This document shows positions 21,891 to 30,200 of a stretch of 56,108 nucleotides of DNA, piece after piece. This DNA is from a virus. The stretch is taken from positions 1 to 56,108 of IMG/VR virus record IMGVR_UViG_3300031565_000040; one strand, 5' to 3'. Position numbers and translations under genes: made by a program. Within the stretch, counting starts at the first letter, position 1; each line of letters starts with the position of its first letter. The notes below the pieces were generated by a model. That model saw only the letters and a program-made list of their open reading frames with translations. It did no database searches and was not told the DNA's origin.

Positions 21891-23666
21891 ATGGGGGGCC
21901 TAATGGGGGCCGAGTATAAGGACAAGACGTTCTACGAGCGTGTAATGATGCGCCACGTTGAAATGGCGGAGGACCGGAAAAACTGGGATTCTCAGCGTGA
22001 GGTAATTGTCGAATATTACCGTCCCGACATTACGATATATTCAGCCAAATCATCTTCGGAGACCGGCAAGTTCCTTCACGAAGATTTAGTTGAGGGTACG
22101 GGTTCGTGGTCGGCTGCGGTAATGGCGAGGGGCTTTCAGGGTTCTATGGTCGGCCCGACCCTTCAGTGGCGTCAAAGCCAGATGAAGCAGATGCGGTTCC
22201 GCGGCAACGACTCTCTAAACGCATGGCTTCAGCGGGGCGATGATTACATGCTCGAAGTCTACCGGCAGAGCAATTTTTACGAGATAATCGGCCCTGATGT
22301 CCTCGATGGTATCACCGTGGGTTCCCCCGTAATGTTAATAGAGGAAGATGAGGCCACCGGCAAGATAATATGCAAGTTGCCCCATTACAAGGAGAATTAC
22401 CTCAAGCGCGACTGGTTCGGTAACGACATTGCTTATCACAGATTATTTGAAGTTACCGGCATGAACGCGATGATGGAGTTCGGGATTGACAATCTTCCAC
22501 CTGATATTCAGCAGAAATTAAGGAGCGGCGACCACAAGACAAAAGACAAGTACCTTATGGTAGTCTACCATGAGGACGACCCCATCTTTAAGGATTTGAA
22601 AGAACCCGAATTAGACAGGCCGGACAATTCAAATCTTCTATACACTCCGAAGCGCGTTCCGGGCAGGCCGTGGCAGATGTACTATCTTCCCTATACCTGT
22701 ACCGATGACCGATACAAAGGCGCACTGCCCCACGGAGTACCCGCCTATTGGTACAAACCTTTCGCCGCATGGCATTATTTCAGGAATCCCCACGAGACCT
22801 ACGCCCGTACTCCCGCGTGGTCGGCGATATACGATGAGAAGGCCGGTCAAGCGGCGTGGACGGCTCTTTATGATGTAGCGGAGTATTCGGCCCGGCCCCC
22901 GATGATAGCTCTTCAGGAGGCCAAGAGACGTACAAAAGCCGTACCCGGTAAGTTCTCATGGGCTATGTCGGATAACGAATGGGACAGGGCACCGAAGCCC
23001 CTTATAACGGGCATAAAATATCCTGATACCACAAACTTTGTGGATAGGATAGATGCGAACCGCAAAAGGCATTTTCACATTGATTTATTCAGAATGTTAG
23101 ATGAATACCACCGCGAGCACAAACAGCCTCCCACCGCTTACGAAGTTGCCCAGATGTTAGCCGAAAAGAACGTCCAGATAGGCCCGGCGATAGAGTCTTT
23201 CGACAGGGGTCTTTTGACCCCGGTGGACGAGCGGTTCATGGAGATAGAGATAAGGTCGGGAAGGTTCTGGAATCAGACCGATCCGCCCGATGAGATATAC
23301 GAGACGGACGGCGAGACTATCCCTCAGTTCACCGGACCTTTGGCTCAGGCCCAGAAACTGTCGGTGGTAATGAGAAGGGTGACAGACAATCTTAGTATGG
23401 TCGCCCCGATATTTGAATTATGGCCCGATGCAAGGGACAAAATCAACGCCGGTATTTTAGTCGAACGGATACTTGAGGAAGGCGGATTCTTCCAGGATGC
23501 CATCGTACCGCAGGAGAAATTCGAGAAGATACAAGAGGACAAAAACGCCATGCGTCAGCGCCAATTGCAACTCGAACAGATGTCTATGATGGCCGATGCC
23601 GTTCCGAAGTTGCAGGGCGCAACTCAATCCGGCAGTCCCATGAAGATATTGGAGTCGGCGGCATGA
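21891..23666 (+). CDS. Head-to-tail connector (portal), podovirus type
   Basis: 591 aa, or 587 from ATG 21903. Blocks YERVMMRHVEMAEDRKNWDSQR (in part), YYRPDI, ARGFQGSMVGPTLQWRQSQM, PFAAWHYFRNPHETYARTPAW and LAEKNVQIGPAIESFDRGLL match the T7-gp8-like head-tail connecting protein family. The dodecamer forms the DNA gate of the capsid and docks terminase and tail. The C-terminal helical region is as expected. Codons look well adapted and GC content is higher than in the small genes before it. Confidence 0.85.
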   Translation: MGGLMGAEYKDKTFYERVMMRHVEMAEDRKNWDSQREVIVEYYRPDITIYSAKSSSETGKFLHEDLVEGTGSWSAAVMARGFQGSMVGPTLQWRQSQMKQMRFRGNDSLNAWLQRGDDYMLEVYRQSNFYEIIGPDVLDGITVGSPVMLIEEDEATGKIICKLPHYKENYLKRDWFGNDIAYHRLFEVTGMNAMMEFGIDNLPPDIQQKLRSGDHKTKDKYLMVVYHEDDPIFKDLKEPELDRPDNSNLLYTPKRVPGRPWQMYYLPYTCTDDRYKGALPHGVPAYWYKPFAAWHYFRNPHETYARTPAWSAIYDEKAGQAAWTALYDVAEYSARPPMIALQEAKRRTKAVPGKFSWAMSDNEWDRAPKPLITGIKYPDTTNFVDRIDANRKRHFHIDLFRMLDEYHREHKQPPTAYEVAQMLAEKNVQIGPAIESFDRGLLTPVDERFMEIEIRSGRFWNQTDPPDEIYETDGETIPQFTGPLAQAQKLSVVMRRVTDNLSMVAPIFELWPDARDKINAGILVERILEEGGFFQDAIVPQEKFEKIQEDKNAMRQRQLQLEQMSMMADAVPKLQGATQSGSPMKILESAA

Positions 23667-23932
23667 GTGACGAGAAGAAAATAGAATCTGAAAAAAGGTA
23701 CAGGCGGAAACTTATAGAAGGTTTTACCAAATCGCCTGAATTATTGAGCCGGATAATTGCAAGGCTCTTCTGGCGGGTCGGCCAGCCCGACCACTTGATT
23801 TGTGTAGAGCAGTTCATTACGGATGTGAATATTCTTGCAGGTGACAACATAATGTGTCTTTGTGACGATATAGCGAAAGTTATTTTGGAGAATGTAAAAG
23901 ATGTCAGTAATGCCGATGATACAGATTCCTAA
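23663..23932 (+). CDS. Unknown structural-region protein, 89 aa
   Basis: Helical protein with a cysteine-containing middle (ILAGDNIMCLCDDIAKVI). Overlaps the connector stop (ATGA). Not recognised; could be a minor head or assembly protein from its place. Confidence 0.55.
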   Translation: MSDEKKIESEKRYRRKLIEGFTKSPELLSRIIARLFWRVGQPDHLICVEQFITDVNILAGDNIMCLCDDIAKVILENVKDVSNADDTDS

Positions 23933-24104
23933 AGTGCATTTTTTCGGAAGAAGGATATTTTGTGAGTTAAAACCTACAGATAACCCTGATATGCTCGGAA
24001 TCGAATTAAGCAAGGTACTTATGAAGGCAATAACGAACGAAACAACCAAAAAAACAAAAGAGTTACTCAATCCGAAAGGTGCGAAGATAATCCAACCCAA
24101 TTAA
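23901..24104 (+). CDS. Unknown small protein, 67 aa
   Basis: MSVMPMIQIPKVHFFGRRIF then a lysine-rich helical end. It overlaps the preceding gene by 32 bases in another frame, with GGAGAATG upstream. Position suggests a virion or head-assembly role only. Confidence 0.45.
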   Translation: MSVMPMIQIPKVHFFGRRIFCELKPTDNPDMLGIELSKVLMKAITNETTKKTKELLNPKGAKIIQPN

Positions 24105-24114
24105 GGAAAGACTA

Positions 24115-24693
24115 ATGAACGAAGAAAGAATTAAAGAACTGAAAAACGAATGTCTCCGAAAGGATGGTAAGCCAAGAGCGAATTGCGACCGTGAAAAGTT
24201 GATAGAATTAGTGACTCTTCAGGCGGAGAAGCCCGATGGCCCGATAGTTGAGGCCGCCCCGGACAAAATAGAAAAGCTTCAGGCCGAATATGACAAGCTC
24301 GTAAACATAATTTTCGACCGTACCGACGAGGATAACCCGAAGCTCAGGGAGGGTGTTACCGAAAAACAACTTGCCCGCTGGCTTTCATTAAGGGATATGA
24401 TACGCCAGAAGGAGCCGGAGCCGGAGAGGATAGAGACGAAAGTTCTCAAGGACGGCAGGACCGAGGTAAAGGTCAGGAAAGGCCCGCCCGTTTTCCTCGA
24501 AGGAAAAAATGAAAAGGGATGGAAGGTATTGGCCCAGATAATGCCCGCCGGCGGGAAAGTGAAAGTCAGGGGTTACACGGCATTTCGCATCGCGAGGGGA
24601 ACTGAAAGGACGCCTTACATAGCACCCCCGGCCAGTAACGCCAATCCGAACGCGAAAGTAATGCGGAAGGGCAAACCTAAATATGACATTTAA
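24115..24693 (+). CDS. Head-region protein, 192 aa
   Basis: N-terminal coil (EERIKELKNECLRKDGKPRANC), a charged middle, and a basic C-terminal KAKVMRKGKPKYDI-like end (NAKVMRKGKPKYDI). Located between connector and scaffold. No motif gives a function. RBS AAGGAAAG. Confidence 0.55.
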   Translation: MNEERIKELKNECLRKDGKPRANCDREKLIELVTLQAEKPDGPIVEAAPDKIEKLQAEYDKLVNIIFDRTDEDNPKLREGVTEKQLARWLSLRDMIRQKEPEPERIETKVLKDGRTEVKVRKGPPVFLEGKNEKGWKVLAQIMPAGGKVKVRGYTAFRIARGTERTPYIAPPASNANPNAKVMRKGKPKYDI

Positions 24694-24704
24694 GGAAGAA
24701 GACT

Positions 24705-25598
24705 ATGAAGAAAAGATTTAGAAGTTGCTGGTCATTTGGCAATCCGTTCAGTTTACGTTTTCTCGAAGGTGAAGGCGGTGAAGAGGGTGGAGGCGACCCG
24801 CCCGTTCTTTCAGTTGACCTTGACGGTCTCAAAAGTCACAAGGGCGCGGATGGTCTTAACTTTTTTAGTGACGAGCATCTTGAGAAATTAAACCTGTGGG
24901 GTTCGGACGACCCGACGAAGGCGAAGTTCCGCACGGAAGACGGTAAGTTGGACGTTCCGAAGATAGTAAAAAGTCTTTTGGAGCGTGATAAGCAGATAAC
25001 CAAGATGGCAAGTCCCTTACCGGAAGATGCCACGGAATCTGAAAGATTTGAGTACCGCAAGAATCTTTCGAGGATGTTGGGAGTGCCGGACACACCGGGT
25101 GATTACAAGCCAATCATACCCGAAGGCGTTGATATTGACCAGGATGCTCTTAATGAATATTTGATAGGGGCACACAAGCATAATCAGTCCCGCGAGTCTG
25201 TTCAGTTTGCCGTAGATACCCAACTCAAAATGTTAGCAAAACGGGAGGAAAAGCACCAGCAGAATCTCGGCAAACAAAACGAAGAGTCCGAGATAAAGAT
25301 TAAGGCCCACCTGGGCGGTGCCGACAAATTCGCTGCCAATGACCAACTCTTGCAGAGGTACATCCACGACTTTACCGAGACCGATGAGCAGTTCGATATA
25401 GTCTTTGAAGGTATCAAAAATACTCTCTTTTCCGGTGGTGAACCTGTAAAGACGGCCATTATGAAGGCTTTATGTCACGCCGCCGAACAGTTCAAAGGCG
25501 AGGCCAAGACTATTTACTCGGACGCCAAAGAACGAATAACCGAAGAGCAGTCTCTTAAAGAGGAATTTCCTAAATCACACGAAGACTTAAAAGATTAA
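24705..25598 (+). CDS. Scaffold/capsid assembly protein
   Basis: 297 aa, very acidic and glycine-rich at the front (EGEGGEEGGGDPP), a middle with LGVPDTPGDYKPIIPEG, and a helical, charged C-terminal half ending KSHEDLKD. The PDTPGDYK block is seen in podoviral scaffold proteins. The gene sits directly before the major capsid gene, the usual place. It would guide prohead assembly and leave the finished head. Confidence 0.7.
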   Translation: MKKRFRSCWSFGNPFSLRFLEGEGGEEGGGDPPVLSVDLDGLKSHKGADGLNFFSDEHLEKLNLWGSDDPTKAKFRTEDGKLDVPKIVKSLLERDKQITKMASPLPEDATESERFEYRKNLSRMLGVPDTPGDYKPIIPEGVDIDQDALNEYLIGAHKHNQSRESVQFAVDTQLKMLAKREEKHQQNLGKQNEESEIKIKAHLGGADKFAANDQLLQRYIHDFTETDEQFDIVFEGIKNTLFSGGEPVKTAIMKALCHAAEQFKGEAKTIYSDAKERITEEQSLKEEFPKSHEDLKD

Positions 25599-25615
25599 AA
25601 ACCTGATTCAGACAA

Positions 25616-25666
25616 CTCGCGCAAGCGAGCCTGATGCTTAGAGGCTAAAGCGGCCTCCGCGAAGCA
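25616..25666 (+). promoter_or_regulatory. Structured leader before capsid gene
   Basis: CTCGC/GCGAG with a GCAA tetraloop (25616-25629) is followed by a two-part hairpin, TGCTT/AAGCA (25635-25639/25662-25666) around GAGGC/GCCTC (25641-25645/25653-25657). The 149-base gap before the capsid gene is the longest in the head module, so translational or processing control of the most abundant protein is likely. Confidence 0.45.
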
Positions 25667-25747
25667 CGCGTTAAGTGTCAGGGGAGCCTGAAAGCTCAGA
25701 TAACTCTCCGAAACGTGAAGTAAGTAAATACGAATTGGAGAATTATT

Positions 25748-26749
25748 ATGAGCGACCACGATTTTGGTACAAGATACCATTTAATCCAGTTGGCGAAGCT
25801 CGACGACAAGAGTCCTCTCAGTCGTTTCGCCAAAGTGCTCAGTGAATCCAATCCCATACTCGGTGACATGCCGATATACCCCTCCAATGAAATTCTGGGC
25901 TATACCGGTACGCGCGAGACCAGCCTTCCGACCCCTGTGATTATCAATGTCGGGGAAGGATGGGACGCCAGCAAGATGGAATGGGACAGCTTCACTGAGG
26001 TAATTTCAATGTTCAAAGACCGGATAGACGTTCCGCGTGATGTTCTTCGTATCCAGAAGAATAAAGCGCAAAAGATGCGTCTTATCCGCCAAAGGCATCA
26101 GGAAGGTTTTTCGCAGGGCGTTGCCAACCATCTTATCAACGGTTCGAGCGTAGCCAGTCCGCGTAAGTTCGACGGTTTGGGCATAAGGTATAAAACACCC
26201 GACGCCTCGGATGTTCTCAGTCCGACCAACGGCGATTACGGCGTCTACGATATGGGAGGCACGGGCGACGATACAACGAGTATCTGGCTCATCCAATGGG
26301 CCGAGGACAAGATTTGCGGTATCTGTCCGCAGAACGACCCTCATAAAGGTATTCGCATCGAGGACATGGGCAGGCAGTATTACACCGCCGAGAATTCCAA
26401 ATCCAATATCTGTTTAAGAACGGAGTTGGAATGGGATTTGGGACTTTGTGTAAGCGACTATACGGCCTGTGCGAGGATAAGGAATGTTGAGGTATCTATT
26501 GATTCGATGGATACTACCCTTTGGAAAAAAGTCATCGAAGCGAGGAACAACTTCAAGGGTTCCGAACCAGTGTGGATGTACTGCTCTCGAACCATCCTCA
26601 CTCAACTCGACATCATGTCGGTGGAGAAACAGAACGTCTTTTACGACAAGAACAACCCGTGGGGCACCCTGCGCCTGCGATTCCGTGACATGCCGATAGG
26701 CAAATGCGATTGCATCAGTGAGTCTGAGACTGCGGTTGCCGCGGCATAA
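25748..26749 (+). CDS. Major capsid protein
   Basis: 333 aa. LSRFAKVLSESNPILGDMPI (read around 24-43), TGTRETSLPTPVIINVGEG and SIWLIQWAEDKICGICPQND match the major capsid family of BPP-1-like and related podoviruses, an HK97-type fold. C-terminal DMPIGKCDCISESE is as expected. GGAG precedes the start. It follows the scaffold gene and precedes the cement protein, the normal order. Confidence 0.85.
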   Translation: MSDHDFGTRYHLIQLAKLDDKSPLSRFAKVLSESNPILGDMPIYPSNEILGYTGTRETSLPTPVIINVGEGWDASKMEWDSFTEVISMFKDRIDVPRDVLRIQKNKAQKMRLIRQRHQEGFSQGVANHLINGSSVASPRKFDGLGIRYKTPDASDVLSPTNGDYGVYDMGGTGDDTTSIWLIQWAEDKICGICPQNDPHKGIRIEDMGRQYYTAENSKSNICLRTELEWDLGLCVSDYTACARIRNVEVSIDSMDTTLWKKVIEARNNFKGSEPVWMYCSRTILTQLDIMSVEKQNVFYDKNNPWGTLRLRFRDMPIGKCDCISESETAVAAA

Positions 26750-26766
26750 AGAAAGGAGGCACTCTT

Positions 26767-27228
26767 ATGGGTGCAGAGACTAATTTAGGCGTATTCAGTG
26801 AAAGTCAGGTCATTAACAGCACTGAAGCGTCCACAAAAGATATAGATTTGGCAATGACTCGCCATCAAATCGGCGTTGGCGTTCCAATCTATATTTGTGT
26901 TCGTGTTGCGATAGCTTTTACAGGCGCTACGAGTGTGGCTATCGCAATGGAAAACGACACCGATTCTGCTTACGGAAGCGCTGTCACGTTCCCCCTTCGG
27001 GCTGCTATCGAGTTGGCCGACGGACTTTCAACGCTTGGCCAATGGCTTTACAGGGGAACGCTGCCGTATGAATTAACAGAGACGTATTTACAGCTCAAAT
27101 ATACTTTGGTCGGTGCCGAAACTGTCGGCGCGGTCGATGCGTGGCTGAGTTTACTGCCGCCTTCGGATATTGGCGCTAACGCTCAGGTATGGGCTTCCAA
27201 TGTAGGCGATCCGGCGGCCCCGGCATAA
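26767..27228 (+). CDS. Bbp16-like capsid cement protein
   Basis: 153 aa. A threonine/alanine-rich beta protein with DIDLAMTRHQIGVGVPIYICVRV, the DLG/GAG-type block, and TSVAIAMENDTDSAYGSAV. This resembles the Bordetella phage BPP-1 cement protein family that decorates and stabilises the capsid. AAAGGAGG is the RBS. Confidence 0.7.
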   Translation: MGAETNLGVFSESQVINSTEASTKDIDLAMTRHQIGVGVPIYICVRVAIAFTGATSVAIAMENDTDSAYGSAVTFPLRAAIELADGLSTLGQWLYRGTLPYELTETYLQLKYTLVGAETVGAVDAWLSLLPPSDIGANAQVWASNVGDPAAPA

Positions 27229-27242
27229 GAAAGGAGATAAGC

Positions 27243-30200
27243 ATGAAAAAGTTAATACTAATAACGATTATGGCCGTTCTTGCCTTCTCTACTCTTGCCG
27301 GTGCGGCCTTGACGTACGGCCCTGAATACTACAGGAAGCGCATTTCAAATGCGGGTTCGGGCTATGCGGACAGCGACCCCGTTTATCTTTTTATGAATGA
27401 GGTCGATGAGAACTTAATAAGTTCGGGCGGGGCGGCGAGTGTCTTGTTCACGCCCGGCACAGCACCTACCGGCGCAGAGGGTCTGGTCTATTACGATGAT
27501 GCTTCGGACACCTTGATGCTCTATTCAGGCGCATCCGGGCCTTGGAAGACTATAGACCTTGCTGGTGCATCAAATCTGGATACGGCCTACAACAACGGAA
27601 ACACTATAACTGTCGATGGAGACGCCTTAACTTTTACGGCGGGTGCCGGTACGAATAACGGCGTACTTACGTTAGTCCAGTCGAATACGGGAGCTTATGA
27701 AGGTTTGAAGATTACCAATGCCGGAACTGACCCATCCATTGAGATTGACGGTTCGGGTACTGGTGACGACATTACAGGGACTGGTGATACCTGGACTATT
27801 TCAGAGGCAGGTGTCGGTAGTTTTGTCGGTTTAATCTCAGGTGCTTCCGATATTGTCATGGAGAACTCCGACATCTTCTCGAACGGCACCAATAATACCT
27901 TTACGTTCGCCGGTAACGAAGCAACTGTCGAAGATTTAAGTATCGGACTTGGTGTAAATACTAATATTGTTACGCTTTCGTCCAGTACCGGTGCTACAAC
28001 CATAGACTGGGGTGCGATGACGACCGCTTCCGGTATGACGACTATCACCGGCGACGCCGCTATCTTTACAATCGGCTCGACGGGCACTTCTGCCGGACAT
28101 GATGTGATTATTCAACAGGCGGGAGTTACGGATCAACAGTTGGTTCTCCAGTCATCGGGTAATGCGACAAATGCTCTGAGACTTCTCGCTTCTGCTGCCG
28201 GTATTGATATAGACGCTACGGGCAGTACACTGACTATCACCAATACAGCCGACGGTGCCGACGACGATATTACTATCGAGCAGGACGGAGATCAAAACGC
28301 TTCTATCATCTTAACTTCCGATGGTACGGGCGGCGATGCTATCAGTCTTATCTCATCGTCTGCCACGGGTGATATTAAAGTGGCTTCCGCCGACGAGATA
28401 GACATTGACGCTGCATCCACTATTGATATTGCCATAGCGGGTTTAGCTACTCAGGACTTTATAGTCACCAATACCGGCGGCTCTATTATTATGACCGCCA
28501 CTGAGGATATTGCGGATGGTATCTATCTTCATTCTACTACCGGTGGAATAGATATTGTTGCCGACGGCGCAGCAGCCAAAGACCTTGACCTGACCTGTAC
28601 GAACGGTTCGGTCATCGTTACGGCAGGCGAGGCTAATTCCGATGCAATTAAACTCAACGCGAGTGCCGGAGGCGTCAATATAGATGCCCTTGCCGCTTAC
28701 GATGTGGATATTGCAGGCGGTCAGGTCTTGATTTCTTCCTTAGACAATGCCGCAAGTGCAATTGCTCTGACAACGAATGTGAATACCTTGGAGACTATTG
28801 TCGTCACCAATACCAAAGGAACGGCAGCAGGCGCAATTACCCTTACCGCAACGGCGGGAGGTGTCGATATTGATGCTGCCGCTGCTAAGGAAATCAATAT
28901 TGCCGGCGGTAACGTGGCGATTGTCAATAAGACGGCTGGCGCAACGGCTATTACGGCGATAACCAACGTAGATACTACCGACCAGATAGTCGTTACCAAT
29001 ACCAAAGGCACTAATGAAGCGGCCATTGATATTACCGCAACGGCTGGCGGTATCGACATTGACGCCGCTGCCGGTAAAAACGTAGCAATTAACGGCGGTC
29101 AAATTCTCATCGAATCGGAAGATGATGGAGCAAGTTCCATTCAGTTAAAGACCAACACAGGCAATACCGAGACTATCGTAATTCTCAATAGTCAGGGCGC
29201 CGGTGACGACTCTATTAATATTGACTCTACCGCAGGCGGTTTGGACGTCGATGTTGCCAAAAGTTTGGCACTTACTTCAAGTGAAGGCGCTCTCGATTCG
29301 GTAGTTATCACATCGACCAACGGCGGTATTGACTTAATTACTACCGGAGCCGTTGCCACGGAAGACATTGACATTACAAGTAGTGCGAGTGTCAATATCA
29401 CTTCTGCGGAAAACATTGCTGCTGCGATTGTAATTGCAACAACAGGCGGCGGAGGAGCGGCCGAAACGATTGATATTACCAATAATCAGGGTATTACTTC
29501 TTCATTAACGACTGAGACGGATGCTGCGATTCAACTCGAAGCTACTGTCGGCGGTATTGGTTTGTATTCGGGTTTGAGCGGCGCCGATGCTATCCGCTTA
29601 GAGACCGCCGGTGCGGCCGCGCAAATGACTTTGCAGGCCATTGCCGGTGTAGGCGCTTCCGCTACCGGAGAAGAAGATGCCGCCATTCAACTTTATGCCC
29701 AGGCCGGTGGTATTGGTCTGGCTTCGGGTCTTGCTGCTGCTGATGCTATTCGCATCGAAGCCCAAGGTGCTAACGGTCAAATAACGATACAGAACAAGTT
29801 AGGTATAACCGCTTCTTCTGCAACGCAGTTCGACGCATCTATTCAGCTTTACAGCGAGGCAGGCGGTATTGGCTTGCATTCAAAACTGAACGGGGCGGAT
29901 GCTATCCGTATCGAGGAAGGCGGTGGTACTGGAGGTACTATCAATATCCACGCCAATACGGGTAACGCCGTTGCCGATGGAGCCGCTTCTATCAATCTTT
30001 TGAGCGATGTTGGCGGTATCGGTCTTAAAGCGACGGGACTGGCAAGTGCTAATGCAATCTGGATTCAGGCTGCCGCAGGCGGTGTTAATATTGACGCTCA
30101 GGCAGCTTACGATGTCGATATTGACGGGGGTCAGATTTTCCTTACCTCATCTCATAACGTACCGGATGCCATCAAGATTCATTCTGATTCAGGTGCGAAT

